Shown piece by piece: positions 53,776 to 63,043 of a DNA stretch of 64,000 nucleotides. Positions within the stretch are counted from its first letter, which is position 1, and each line of letters opens with the position of its first letter. The notes below the pieces were generated by a model. It did no database searches. It was not told the DNA's origin and was given only the letters and a program-made list of their open reading frames with translations. The translations under genes were made by a program, and so were the position numbers. This stretch comes from Gottfriedia acidiceleris (GTDB lineage Bacteria > Bacillota > Bacilli > Bacillales > Bacillaceae_G): the NCBI RefSeq assembly GCF_023115465.1, contig NZ_CP096034.1:3658001-3722000 (forward strand), written 5' to 3'.

Positions 53776-53988
53776 AACCCCAACAAGATTTGGAACGATT
53801 TTATCTTGAATCGTCATTGTCGTTCCAATTGTACATCCCTTACCTGCATGAGTATCAGGCATAATTCTAATTTTAGAACTTTTCACGAACTCTTGATTAC
53901 ATAGTTCAATAATTTGTCCAATTGCTCCTTGTTCCACATTATCTGTAAATATTTTAGCTTCATTAAATGAGCCTTTAACTGTAAGCAT
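53776..53988 (-). CDS. rtcB: RNA-splicing ligase RtcB, exon 1
   Basis: Encodes the first 71 residues of RtcB: from LTVKGSFNEAKIFTDN to the conserved RIMPDTHAGKGCTIGTTMT motif (the His-containing MPDxHxG block) and ends VPNLVGV. The next codons in unspliced RNA are AAC TAA, so translation would stop at once inside the intron. AAGGAG precedes ATGs at 53991 and 53988; the second has better spacing. It joins in frame to exon 2 when the intron is removed. Confidence 0.9.
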
Positions 53989-54106
53989 CATGTTCTCCTT
54001 CAATTAGTTTTTTTTAAGGTCTAACTTTATAAAACTATTTCAAAGCATTTGATAATAGTTCTAGATTTTCATTAATTTTATTAGCTACAATTATTTGTAG
54101 ATCACT

Positions 54107-54559
54107 TTAGATTTTTTCTAAATTTAATGAATACGAAAGAAATTCTTCTTTTTCAACTTTATAGCCATTTTTTTCATACAAAGCTTGTGCCGATTTATTA
54201 TCAATAGCTGTTTGTAAATCTAATGCTTTTGCTTTCGATTCAATTGCAAACTTCTTTGCTGCATTTAACAACAATTGAGCTACTCCTTTTTGCCTTGCCG
54301 TTTCAGTTACATATAAGTCATTTAAAATCCATAACTTTTTCATGGATACTGAAGAAAATGAAGGATATAACTGAGTAAATCCCATATATTGATCTTCTGC
54401 TTTCACAAGAAAAATAACAGAATCTTTGTTATTGATTCGTTCCGTTATAAAATCAATCGCTCCGTTTAAATTGCTTTCTTGTTTATAAAACATTCTGTAC
54501 TGATCAAATAAATTTGCTACTTCTCTAATATGCTCTGATTTTGCACGAACGACTTCCAT
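54107..54559 (-). CDS. GNAT N-acetyltransferase
   Basis: A 150-residue acetyltransferase with the motif-A region LWILNDLYVTETARQKGVAQ near 77-96 and LDLQTAIDNKSAQALYEKNGY near 114-134. Substrate unknown. GAGGTGAC precedes adjacent ATGs at 54562 and 54559. It lies about 100 bp upstream of rtcB on the same strand and may share its transcript. Confidence 0.85.
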   Translation of the reverse strand: MEVVRAKSEHIREVANLFDQYRMFYKQESNLNGAIDFITERINNKDSVIFLVKAEDQYMGFTQLYPSFSSVSMKKLWILNDLYVTETARQKGVAQLLLNAAKKFAIESKAKALDLQTAIDNKSAQALYEKNGYKVEKEEFLSYSLNLEKI

Positions 54560-54822
54560 CATGTCACCTCTTCTAACTATTAATTAATCTATTAGTTAGT
54601 TCGGTACATTTCATTGATTTCCTCTAATCGCTACAAAGAATACAAAACCTATGAAAAATAGTAATTTTTAATGGTAAAGTTAATAATATAAAAATGATCT
54701 ATCAAATTTCCAAAATTTAGGTTTTCATATGAATTAACTTATAATAAGATTGAAGATGAAAAACTAATTTCATTTTTTATATTATGTGAAAAAATTAACA
54801 TTCTTACTTGGGGTGATTAATA

Positions 54823-55374
54823 ATGAATCAAAAAGCGCTCATTATTATTGATTATACGAATGACTTTGCAGCAGATGCTGGTTCATTAACTTGTGGCAAA
54901 CCTGCACAAGTTATTGAGCAAAGTATTCTTCAACTAACTAAAAGTTTCATTGAAAATCAAGAATATGTTGTTTTTGCAGTAGATGTCCATGATGAGCATG
55001 ATCCGTTTCATCCTGAAACAAAATTATTTCCACCTCATAATATTAGACATACAAAAGGTAGAGATTTATATGGTGGATTAATGGATTTATACAATTCAAC
55101 AAAAGGCAATTCAACTATTCAATGGCTCGATAAAACTCGTTACTCCGCTTTTGCAGGAACAGACCTTGAAATAAAACTAAATGAAAGAGACATTAACGAA
55201 CTTCATTTAATAGGAGTTTGCACAGATATTTGTGTATTACATACCGCGGTCGATGCTTATAATAAGGGTTATAAAATAGTCGTTCACGAGCAAGCTGTTG
55301 CAAGCTTTAATGCAGCTGGGCATGAATGGGCATTAAGTCATTTCAAAAATACTTTAGGGGCGGAAATAAGATGA
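54823..55374 (+). CDS. pncA: Nicotinamidase/isochorismatase-family hydrolase
   Basis: Deaminates nicotinamide to nicotinate, the entry step of this NAD salvage operon. The 183-residue protein has the catalytic Asp in IIDYTNDF near 8-15, a metal-binding D-H-D-H stretch (VDVHDEHDPFHPE near 53-65), and the nucleophile Cys in LIGVCTDICVLHTAVDAYN near 130-148. GGGGTG precedes the ATG. Its stop overlaps the pncB start (ATGA). Assignment as nicotinamidase rests on the family and on the three NAD genes that follow. Confidence 0.9.
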   Translation: MNQKALIIIDYTNDFAADAGSLTCGKPAQVIEQSILQLTKSFIENQEYVVFAVDVHDEHDPFHPETKLFPPHNIRHTKGRDLYGGLMDLYNSTKGNSTIQWLDKTRYSAFAGTDLEIKLNERDINELHLIGVCTDICVLHTAVDAYNKGYKIVVHEQAVASFNAAGHEWALSHFKNTLGAEIR

Positions 55375-56840
55375 ATTACAACTTTCAAGATGATAGCCTT
55401 GCACTTCATACAGACCTTTATCAAATTAATATGGCGGAAACTTATTGGGGAGACGATATTCACAATAAAAACGCTATTTTTGAACTTTATTTTCGTAAAC
55501 TCCCATTTGGAAATGGATATGCAATCTTTGCGGGTTTAGAAAAAATAATCAGTTATCTACAGAACTTTAAATTTAGTAGTTCAGATCTTGACTATTTAAA
55601 AGAAGAACTCGGTTATAAAGATGAATTCATTCAATTTCTGTCTAATGTAAAATTCACAGGTTCAGTTAGAGCAATTCAAGAAGGTGAATTAGTATTTGGC
55701 AATGAGCCAATCATAAGAATTGAGGCACCACTACTAGAGGCACAATTAATTGAAACTGCCTTATTAAACATTGTCAATTATCAAACATTAATTGCTACGA
55801 AAGCATCAAGAATAAAACATATCGTTGGTAAAGATACATTAATGGAATTTGGAACAAGACGAGCTCAAGAATTTGATGCTGCTATCTGGGGAGCAAGAGC
55901 CGCTTTTATTGGTGGATTCCATGCGACTAGTAATGTTCGTGCAGGTAAATTATTTAATATTCCTGTTTCAGGTACACATGCTCATGCGCTCGTGCAAGCA
56001 TATCGAGATGAATACATAGCTTTCAAAAAATATGCAGATCGTCATTACAATTGTACATTCCTAGTTGATACATACGATACACTAAAAAGTGGTGTGCCTA
56101 ATGCGATTAAAGTCGCAAAAGAACTAGGTGACAAAATTAACTTTGCAGCTATCCGACTAGATAGTGGTGACTTAGCCTATTTATCGAAAGAAGCTAGAAA
56201 AATGCTCGATGAAGCAGGTTTCGTAAATACAAAAATTGTTGCTTCGAATGATTTAGATGAATATACAATTTTAAATTTAAAATCGCAAGGAGCTAAAATT
56301 GATTCTTGGGGAATCGGAACAAAGCTTATTACAGCATATGATCAACCGGCTCTTGGAGCTGTTTATAAATTAGTCAGTATTGAAGATGAAGATGGGAAAA
56401 TGATTGATACAATAAAAATTTCTCAAAACCCTGAAAAAGTAACAACTCCTGGACTTAAGAAATTGTATCGAATTATTAATACAATTAACCATCACGCTGA
56501 GGCTGATTATATTGCCCTTGAAGATGAAAATCCAGGGTCTGAGGAAAAAATAAAGTTATTCCATCCGGTCCATCCATATATCAGTAAGTTTGTAACTAAT
56601 TTTGAAGCTAGAGAACTTCATCACCAAATCTTTACTAAAGGTGAATTAGTCTACAAAGTGCCTACAATTAAAGACATTCAAGATTTTGCTGAAAACAACT
56701 TAAGTTTACTTTGGGAAGAATACAAGCGTGCATTAAACCCTGAAGAATATCCTGTAGACTTAAGTCAAAAATGTTGGGATAACAAAATGGAAAAAATAGC
56801 AGAAGCTAGAAAGAAAACAGAGGAAATGAAAAATGGCTAA
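55371..56840 (+). CDS. pncB: Nicotinate phosphoribosyltransferase
   Basis: Converts nicotinate and PRPP to nicotinate mononucleotide. The 489-residue protein starts LALHTDLYQINMAETYW and contains EFGTRRAQEFDAAIWGARAA near 160-179 and the phosphate loop region DSGDLAYLSKEAR near 263-275. The start at 55371 overlaps the pncA stop by ATGA, with GGGGCGG upstream; the frame continues 15 codons further without reason. It overlaps nadD by 8 bp. Confidence 0.93.
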   Translation: MNYNFQDDSLALHTDLYQINMAETYWGDDIHNKNAIFELYFRKLPFGNGYAIFAGLEKIISYLQNFKFSSSDLDYLKEELGYKDEFIQFLSNVKFTGSVRAIQEGELVFGNEPIIRIEAPLLEAQLIETALLNIVNYQTLIATKASRIKHIVGKDTLMEFGTRRAQEFDAAIWGARAAFIGGFHATSNVRAGKLFNIPVSGTHAHALVQAYRDEYIAFKKYADRHYNCTFLVDTYDTLKSGVPNAIKVAKELGDKINFAAIRLDSGDLAYLSKEARKMLDEAGFVNTKIVASNDLDEYTILNLKSQGAKIDSWGIGTKLITAYDQPALGAVYKLVSIEDEDGKMIDTIKISQNPEKVTTPGLKKLYRIINTINHHAEADYIALEDENPGSEEKIKLFHPVHPYISKFVTNFEARELHHQIFTKGELVYKVPTIKDIQDFAENNLSLLWEEYKRALNPEEYPVDLSQKCWDNKMEKIAEARKKTEEMKNG

Positions 56841-57462
56841 AATTGGGATTTATGGCAGTTCGTTTGATCCGATTACAAACGTTCATTTATGGACTGCAAG
56901 TACGATTGCTCATCGTTGTCAATTAGACAAAGTTATCTTTTTACCATGCTCTTCAAAAAGAAGAGATAAACAATTACATAATACTGATGAACATCGTTGG
57001 AATATGTTAAAATTGGCTATTCAAAACAATTCAAAGTTTATTGCAGACGATTATGAAATGAGCAAAGAGGCATGGGAAGTATTCACTTACTATACAATGA
57101 ACCATTTTAAAGCGAAATATAGTGAAGATGAAGTTTATTTCATAATGGGAGCTGATCTCCTAGAAGATATTGCAGAAGGAAAATGGAAATACGGGGATCA
57201 ATTAGTTTCCGAAAATAAATTCATTGTCATGGCCCGTGATGGAATTGATATGCTAAAGACCATCTCTCGTTCTCCTTTATTAAGAAATAATGATAATGGT
57301 TCAAGATTTCATCTAATTGATAAAGGACTAGCGATGGAAATTAGTTCAACATATATCCGTGAAGAGTTTGCTAAAGGCGGCGAACCAAGATATTTATTAC
57401 CTGAGGATTGCTACGCTTATATTAAAAAATACAATCTGTATCAAAAGGAGAATGAAGATTGA
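56833..57462 (+). CDS. nadD: Nicotinate-nucleotide adenylyltransferase
   Basis: Adenylates nicotinate mononucleotide to deamido-NAD. The 209-residue protein carries the nucleotidyltransferase motifs [12 protein letters not shown] near 8-19 and [10 protein letters not shown] near 171-180. It is somewhat different from the usual short YqeJ-type NadD (MGADLLEDI in place of the common GxDxxxxL stretch), so it is probably a second, operon-borne enzyme. It overlaps pncB by 8 bp and nadE by 4 bp. Confidence 0.9.
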   Translation: MAKIGIYGSSFDPITNVHLWTASTIAHRCQLDKVIFLPCSSKRRDKQLHNTDEHRWNMLKLAIQNNSKFIADDYEMSKEAWEVFTYYTMNHFKAKYSEDEVYFIMGADLLEDIAEGKWKYGDQLVSENKFIVMARDGIDMLKTISRSPLLRNNDNGSRFHLIDKGLAMEISSTYIREEFAKGGEPRYLLPEDCYAYIKKYNLYQKENED

Positions 57463-58280
57463 ACAGTTTACAAAAAGAAATCGTCGAAGAAATGAAAGTA
57501 AAGCCAGTTATCGATCCTAAAGAGGAAGTAAGAATAAGTGTTGACTTCCTAAAAAGCTATCTTAAAAAACATCCATTTTTAAATGGTTTTGTATTAGGTA
57601 TTTCAGGTGGTCAAGATTCAACTTTAACTGGTAAACTTGCACAAATGGCAATAGATGAATTAAATAGTGAGCAATCAGAAAAAAGTTATCTGTTTATCGC
57701 CATTCGATTACCATATGGCGTACAAATGGACGAAGAGGATTGCCAGGAAGCGTTAAAGTTTATCCAACCGTCTAAGACTTACACAGTGAATATTAAAGCT
57801 GCTGTAGATGCTAGTGTTAATACATTAAAAGATATTGGCATTGACCTTACTGATTTTGCAAAAGGAAATGAAAAAGCACGTGAAAGAATGAAAGCTCAAT
57901 ATAGCATTGCTGCTATGAATGGGTGTGTTGTCTTAGGCACTGACCATTCCGCTGAGGCTGTTACTGGCTTTTACACTAAATATGGCGATGGTGGATCAGA
58001 CCTTTGTCCGATTTTCCGTCTAAATAAGCGTCAAGGAAAGATGCTACTAAAAGAATTAAATTGCCCACCTAAGCTTTATGAAAAAGTTCCGACAGCTGAC
58101 CTTGAAGAAGATCGCCCACAATTAGCTGATGAAGTCGCTCTTGGAGTTACATATGATGACATCGATGATTATTTAGAAGGTAAAGAAATTAATAGTGAAT
58201 CTCAAGCAAAAATCGAATCATGGTTTAATAAATCTAGACATAAGCGACAAATGCCTTACACTGTTTTTGATAAATTTTAA
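57459..58280 (+). CDS. nadE: Ammonia-dependent NAD synthetase
   Basis: Amidates deamido-NAD to NAD with ATP and ammonia. The 273-residue protein has the PP-loop [14 protein letters not shown] near 47-60 and the downstream [19 protein letters not shown] near 164-182. There is no glutaminase domain, so it uses free ammonia. The start is TTG at 57459, overlapping the nadD stop (TTGA), with AAGGAG eight bases upstream. Last gene of pncA-pncB-nadD-nadE; a terminator follows. Confidence 0.95.
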   Translation: MNSLQKEIVEEMKVKPVIDPKEEVRISVDFLKSYLKKHPFLNGFVLGISGGQDSTLTGKLAQMAIDELNSEQSEKSYLFIAIRLPYGVQMDEEDCQEALKFIQPSKTYTVNIKAAVDASVNTLKDIGIDLTDFAKGNEKARERMKAQYSIAAMNGCVVLGTDHSAEAVTGFYTKYGDGGSDLCPIFRLNKRQGKMLLKELNCPPKLYEKVPTADLEEDRPQLADEVALGVTYDDIDDYLEGKEINSESQAKIESWFNKSRHKRQMPYTVFDKF

Positions 58281-58286
58281 TTCATG

Positions 58287-58313
58287 AAAGCTACCTATTT
58301 TGGTAGCTTTTTC
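58287..58313 (+). terminator. Terminator of the NAD operon
   Basis: AAAGCTACC (58287-58295) pairs perfectly with GGTAGCTTT (58302-58310), followed by TTC. Confidence 0.82.
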
Positions 58314-58395
58314 ACTTTTGTGCTCAATTAGTGGATATGAAAGTTAAAATTGGACAACGTAATAATACAGTCATTAAGAAAGGAATGTTCATATT

Positions 58396-58536
58396 ATGTG
58401 GATTTTATTTTTTATTCTTTTAATCTTATGGGTATTAGGTTATTTTACTTTCCATATCGCAGGCGGACTAATTCATATTCTATTAATTATCGCAATTATT
58501 GTATTTATCGTTAATCTATTTAAACGTAAAAAGTAG
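58396..58536 (+). CDS. Small lmo0937-family membrane protein
   Basis: A 46-residue hydrophobic protein with two membrane segments around a conserved GG-LIHILL centre, ending in KRKK, the pattern of the lmo0937/DUF5670 family often seen in stress regulons of Firmicutes. Function unknown. AAAGGA lies about 12 bases before the ATG. Confidence 0.82.
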   Translation: MWILFFILLILWVLGYFTFHIAGGLIHILLIIAIIVFIVNLFKRKK

Positions 58537-58566
58537 CAAACTTTTAGAGACTTTTTCTAGAAACTG

Positions 58567-58595
58567 AGAGCTTGATTTTTCAAGCTCTTTTTTCT
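58567..58595 (+). terminator. Terminator of the small membrane gene
   Basis: AGAGCTTGA (58567-58575) pairs perfectly with TCAAGCTCT (58580-58588), followed by TTTTTC. Confidence 0.85.
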
Positions 58596-58694
58596 TATGC
58601 ATTTCTATTCCTAATCCTGCAATTAAACTCTTCTATATTCCTCTATTTTTGAATAAACTTCTATGAATGTCATAAATAAAAGAGGAGCGAAATT

Positions 58695-60203
58695 ATGCCA
58701 GTTAGTATGGAGCCTCCTATATCTGTGGAACAAATGCTTCAAACAATTCGTACAGGACTTCCAAAAACACTTGAACCTAAAAAGATAATAATTGTTGGTG
58801 CTGGGATATCAGGTTTAGTAGCTGCTTCACTTTTAAAAGGAGCAGGACATGAAGTGACAATTCTAGAAGGAAATAATCGAATTGGTGGGCGTATTTTTAC
58901 GAATCGTAATTTTTATGCAGGACAGTATATGGAAAATGGTGCTATGAGAATACCATCTATTCACTTGCTTGTATTAGAATATATTAAAAAATTTAACCTT
59001 CCTTTAGAAGAATTCATTAATAGCACCCCAAACGATATAATATTCGTAAACAATGTAAGAACCATTCAAAAGCTTTATGAAAAAAATCCAGACATTCTTA
59101 ACTTCCCTACTTCACCAACTGAAAAAGGCAAAACAGCTGAATATTTGGCCCAATACGCCATGCAACCTGTAACTGACTTCATTAAAATGAATCCAAAAAA
59201 GAATTGGGAAATCGTTATTAAATTACTTGATCGTTATTCGATGGAATATTATTTGAAATATAATCCTTATGGCAGAACATTATCAGTTGGAGCCATTGAT
59301 ATGATTAAGGTTATGCTTGGGATGGAAGGCTTTCCTGAGCTTTCATTTACTGCCTTACTTCGAGAAGTAATGATTCTATTTACTCCTGGACTAAAGTTTT
59401 ATGAAATAAAAGGTGGAAATGATCACTTACCATATTCATTCTTACCTGAATTACAAGAAAATATTATTTACCATCAAAAAATGAAAAAAATTGAACAACA
59501 TGACTCTTCTGTAACAATTCATACTGAGGATACACAAACCTCGCAGCCATATACAATAAGTGGAGATTTAGCCATTATTACCATACCTTTTTCACTACTA
59601 AACTTCGTTGAAATCATTCCACGTGATTTATTTTCTTATAACAAATATAAAGCAATTCGACAATTACATTATGTTCCTTCGACTAAAATTGGTTTACAAT
59701 TTAAAACTAGATTTTGGGAGAAAGCGGGTTTTATTGGAGGAAAAATGATTTCTGATCTACCTGTTCGTTATTCCTATTTCCCAAGCCAATCCGTTGGTTC
59801 AGAAGGCCCAGGTGTCATATTAGCAAGCTATACATGGGAAGATAACGCATCAATTTGGGATAGCTTAACTGAAAAAGAACAAATCGAGAATGCGCTAGAA
59901 GATTTATCAAAAATTTACGGTAAAGAAATATATAATGAGTTTATAACTGGTAATACATTTAGTTGGTCAGAAAATCCTTTTTCTGGTGGAGCTTTTGCTA
60001 TTTTCAAACCTGACCAGCAAACAGAGATTTCCCCATATATTTCAACTCCAGAAGGCTTGATTCATTTTGCTGGTGATCACACCTCTACAGCCCCAGGTTG
60101 GATTCAAGGTGCAATCGAATCTGGAATAAGAGTAGCTTATGAGATTAATGATTTACCTAAATCAACAGCAAATGAGAATTTTGAAACACATAATCAAGGT
60201 TAA
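58695..60203 (+). CDS. Flavin monoamine/L-amino-acid oxidase family protein
   Basis: A 502-residue FAD enzyme. The dinucleotide-binding motif IIIVGAGISGLVAASLL lies near 31-47, followed by the GRI motif (RIGGRIFT) near 63-70. The C-terminal FAD motif IHFAGDHTSTAPGWIQGAIESG near 455-476 is typical of amine and L-amino-acid oxidases, which release ammonia and hydrogen peroxide. No signal peptide is seen. GAGGAGCG precedes the ATG. Monocistronic. Confidence 0.9.
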   Translation: MPVSMEPPISVEQMLQTIRTGLPKTLEPKKIIIVGAGISGLVAASLLKGAGHEVTILEGNNRIGGRIFTNRNFYAGQYMENGAMRIPSIHLLVLEYIKKFNLPLEEFINSTPNDIIFVNNVRTIQKLYEKNPDILNFPTSPTEKGKTAEYLAQYAMQPVTDFIKMNPKKNWEIVIKLLDRYSMEYYLKYNPYGRTLSVGAIDMIKVMLGMEGFPELSFTALLREVMILFTPGLKFYEIKGGNDHLPYSFLPELQENIIYHQKMKKIEQHDSSVTIHTEDTQTSQPYTISGDLAIITIPFSLLNFVEIIPRDLFSYNKYKAIRQLHYVPSTKIGLQFKTRFWEKAGFIGGKMISDLPVRYSYFPSQSVGSEGPGVILASYTWEDNASIWDSLTEKEQIENALEDLSKIYGKEIYNEFITGNTFSWSENPFSGGAFAIFKPDQQTEISPYISTPEGLIHFAGDHTSTAPGWIQGAIESGIRVAYEINDLPKSTANENFETHNQG

Positions 60204-60259
60204 GAAATAGAGTTTTGGATTTCGAACCCTAGATATGCCACGAAATTCAAGAAAAACAT

Positions 60260-60292
60260 TAAACCCACAAGAAAGAACTTGTGGGTTTTCAT
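60260..60292. terminator. Bidirectional terminator
   Basis: AAACCCACAAG and CTTGTGGGTTT form a perfect stem around AAAGAA, with A-rich DNA to the left and TTTC to the right. It serves the amine oxidase gene and the convergent hypothetical gene. Confidence 0.85.
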
Positions 60293-60299
60293 TTTGATT

Positions 60300-60713
60300 T
60301 TATCCAATTTTTAAATAACCTACTGAAGGAACAAAAGAGTATCCTTGATTAATAACCATATCTGTAATTTCTGTCGTTTCAGTATCTCTGACTTGATGAA
60401 ATAATTTATATTTTATTGATTTTACTTTCTTTCCTCTTAATACATTATTTAAATAAATTAACTCAATTTCTAAAAAAGGTATCCTGTACTTTAAATTATT
60501 CGTGATTCTATTTGTGATTAGTTCATTAAACTCAATATCGGCATTATTAACTGAATTTTTTTTCATATCATCTACCAATTTAGTCTGTTTATCAGTAAAT
60601 TCACTAATAATATATTCGATTTCCACTTTTGAAAGGGAACGAGTTTCTTTTAATGGCAATGTAACTTGATTTGTTTTTTCTTTACTAAATAGTCGTTTAA
60701 AAAATTTAATCAT
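60300..60713 (-). CDS. Hypothetical basic protein
   Basis: A 137-residue soluble protein with a very basic N terminus (KFFKRLFSKEK) that could touch the membrane surface, a Lys/Glu-rich helical middle and a C-terminal beta-like part. I do not recognise a family. Position, a following terminator and coding-like codon use support a real gene. Confidence 0.55.
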   Translation of the reverse strand: MIKFFKRLFSKEKTNQVTLPLKETRSLSKVEIEYIISEFTDKQTKLVDDMKKNSVNNADIEFNELITNRITNNLKYRIPFLEIELIYLNNVLRGKKVKSIKYKLFHQVRDTETTEITDMVINQGYSFVPSVGYLKIG

Positions 60714-60918
60714 AGTCCCGTCCTCTTCAATTTTTCTTATTTATATTTTGTCATGATTAAACAATATTGTAAAATTAATTTTTTAGGCACTAATACTATT
60801 CTATTATTAAACCGAAATTCCTTTGTAGAACTGCCTCTCTTTTTAATTTTTTAATACAAAATTTAATAATTCCAAGAGTCAGTGATTGAATTCGAAAATA
60901 AAAAACTTAATCAGATAA

Positions 60919-60943
60919 AAAACACCTAGAAATAGGTGTTTTT
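60919..60943 (-). terminator. Hairpin after the excalibur remnant
   Basis: AAAACACCTA (60919-60928) pairs with TAGGTGTTTT (60933-60942) around GAAA. On the minus strand the tail is TTTTTTATC. It overlaps the stop codon of the excalibur fragment. Confidence 0.75.
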
Positions 60944-61100
60944 ACTCCGTTTCACATGCATAATTATCATGATCACGATCCATTTGCGATTGGTAGGCTT
61001 TATTCCCTTTTGGTACTCCATTTGGATAGGCTTTTCTTAAGTCTGGGCAGTTTTTAAACTACTGTTTATTATTATCGACTTTGCTTTGTATTACATATTT
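60942..61100 (-). pseudogene. Excalibur calcium-binding domain remnant
   Basis: The minus strand reads VDNNKQ-stop-FKNCPDLRKAYPNGVPKG and then MDRDHDNYACETE before TAA, an excalibur domain (DxDxDGxxCE-type loop, here DRDHDNYAC). An in-frame TAG at 61059-61061 replaces the expected tyrosine of the QYFKNC core, and no start codon lies downstream. The coding trace runs back to the end of the neighbouring glycosylase gene. Confidence 0.8.
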
Positions 61101-62031
61101 AGGAATATAATGATCTCCATAAATAAAACGTTACGTAAGCTTCCCAGCCCTTCCATTTTGTAGCCATTTTTTTAATTTCTTCAATTGAAGGTTTTTTCTC
61201 TAATAATAGTTGATTTTTTAATGCATTATGTATTCCTACATCGGCAATTGGAAACGCGGATTTCTCTTGTAAACATTTCATCAAAACGTAATCAGCCGTC
61301 CAGTTCCCAACTCCTCGAATTTCTAATAGCTTATTTAACTTTTTCTCGTATGAATCTAAACGATTTAGAGATTCTTTTGAAATAAGTCCATCTGTCATTA
61401 ATTTTGCGATTCCAATTACGTATTCAGCTTTTCGTTTAGTAAATTTCAAACTAGTTAATTCGGAAACTTCGAGTTTTGATATTACATCTGGAGTTGGAAA
61501 TAGCCAAAATATTTCATCCTTCCACCTAAAGCTTTCCCCATATTTTTCAACAAAGCTTCTTTTTAAAGAAAACGCAAAAGTAAGATTGATTTGTTGACCC
61601 ATAATTGCCCATGTAAATGCTTCAAATAAATCAGGTATTCCAATTACGCGAAGTCCAAAATGCTGCTCAATTAGCAATTGTAGCATTTGATTATCTTTAC
61701 CTAATTGATAGAACTCGGTTAGGTTTCTGCCTAAATCAAATAAATTCCATATAAATGCTGCTGCAGCTATTTTTATTTCTTCACTTGGATTTTGGTCTGG
61801 AAAATCAATTAATAATTCGTTAGGATCCCTGCTTACTTTTAGTAAAATTAATCTATTTTCTATTTTAATAAGTTTTAAAAAATATTCCTCTTTAACTTGA
61901 TGAAGTACCTCATTTTTAGATCGTGCTAGAAATACTAAGCATTCATTAAAACTAAAATCTTTTGGTGTTAAGATGGATACCGAATTCTTATTTTTATCTA
62001 ATACAAGTGATGCATTGAATTCTTTATACAT
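61099..62031 (-). CDS. DNA-3-methyladenine glycosylase II (AlkA/YfjP-like)
   Basis: A 310-residue helix-hairpin-helix glycosylase. The HhH-GPD signature is clear: LLEIRGVGNWTADYVLMKCL near 235-254 followed by the catalytic Asp in PIADVGIH near 262-269. It removes 3-methyladenine and related alkylated bases from DNA. The start at 62031 has GAGGTGATTAAT upstream; the frame extends seven codons further. It is 22 bp after the DMT exporter gene on the same strand. Confidence 0.9.
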   Translation of the reverse strand: MYKEFNASLVLDKNKNSVSILTPKDFSFNECLVFLARSKNEVLHQVKEEYFLKLIKIENRLILLKVSRDPNELLIDFPDQNPSEEIKIAAAAFIWNLFDLGRNLTEFYQLGKDNQMLQLLIEQHFGLRVIGIPDLFEAFTWAIMGQQINLTFAFSLKRSFVEKYGESFRWKDEIFWLFPTPDVISKLEVSELTSLKFTKRKAEYVIGIAKLMTDGLISKESLNRLDSYEKKLNKLLEIRGVGNWTADYVLMKCLQEKSAFPIADVGIHNALKNQLLLEKKPSIEEIKKMATKWKGWEAYVTFYLWRSLYS

Positions 62032-62053
62032 ATTAATCACCTCTTTCCTCAAT

Positions 62054-63022
62054 TCATAAATTAACAGTTTCCTTATCTTGCTGTACGAACTTTCCCCGCT
62101 GTGATAGATAGCTATGTAAGATCATACCGATCATGATAATAATCATGCCAATCCAAGAGATAATTGATGGAGATGCCGATGATAAGAAAATCATTTCACC
62201 AATTACTGTGAATAATACTTCCATGGATTGGGTTGCTTCTACTGCTCCTAATTTTTGCATATTTCCCCTTACTAAATCAGTAGCTTGAAAAAATAATACA
62301 GTAGCAATTACACCCGATGAGATCGCTACAATTAATGATTGTGATACTTGGTTTTGACTTGGTAGTCCTTCAGTATATAAACCATAGATTGATAGAATAA
62401 ACCAAAACGGTAAACTGGCTAAGGTCATTCCTAAAACGCGTTGATATACATCCAGCTTTCCATCACATAACTCCATCATTTTTCGATTGCCAAGTGGGTA
62501 TGCAAAGGAGGCAATAATAACTGGTAAAATACCTGTTAAAACTGTTGAAATAGCAATTTTTGTAGCTAACTCAATCTGCATTAATAAAATACCAAATATA
62601 ATTAATAAAGACATGCCTAATCCTTTAAAAGGAATTTTCCCACGAACCTTTTGGATTGATGTTTGAATTGAAATGAAGAAAAATGGTGCTAAAAGTGACC
62701 CAGATATAATTGTTATCTGCCATGAACTTGCTATTAGCCATCCTGGAGAATAAACTGCTGCTAGGCAAATTGGTGCATAAAATAAACCGAATCCAATTGT
62801 TGACCAGATAATCCAACTTTTTAATTTGCCTTTCATTTCTTTCAATAGATTATACAAATTTCTTCTAGAGATTACGATGATCAGTAAAAAAGGTACCATA
62901 AAAAAGTATCTTAACGATGCGCTCCAAATCCAACTTCCACCAGATAATTCCATCGAGCGATTTAAAATAAATGTGATGGAAAAGAAAAATGCCGCTAATA
63001 TTCCTAATAATATCGGGCGCAT
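62054..63022 (-). CDS. DMT-superfamily transporter (EamA/EmrE-like, 10 helices)
   Basis: A 322-residue membrane protein with about ten hydrophobic segments in two EamA-like repeats: FFFSITFILNRSMELSGGSW near 12-31 in the first and GAVEATQSMEVLFTVIGEM near 259-277 in the second. It probably exports a metabolite or drug; substrate unknown. GAGGTGGTATT precedes the ATG. It is followed after 22 bp by the AlkA-type glycosylase gene and likely shares its transcript. Confidence 0.85.
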   Translation of the reverse strand: MRPILLGILAAFFFSITFILNRSMELSGGSWIWSASLRYFFMVPFLLIIVISRRNLYNLLKEMKGKLKSWIIWSTIGFGLFYAPICLAAVYSPGWLIASSWQITIISGSLLAPFFFISIQTSIQKVRGKIPFKGLGMSLLIIFGILLMQIELATKIAISTVLTGILPVIIASFAYPLGNRKMMELCDGKLDVYQRVLGMTLASLPFWFILSIYGLYTEGLPSQNQVSQSLIVAISSGVIATVLFFQATDLVRGNMQKLGAVEATQSMEVLFTVIGEMIFLSSASPSIISWIGMIIIMIGMILHSYLSQRGKFVQQDKETVNL

Positions 63023-63043
63023 AATACCACCTCTATAACAATT

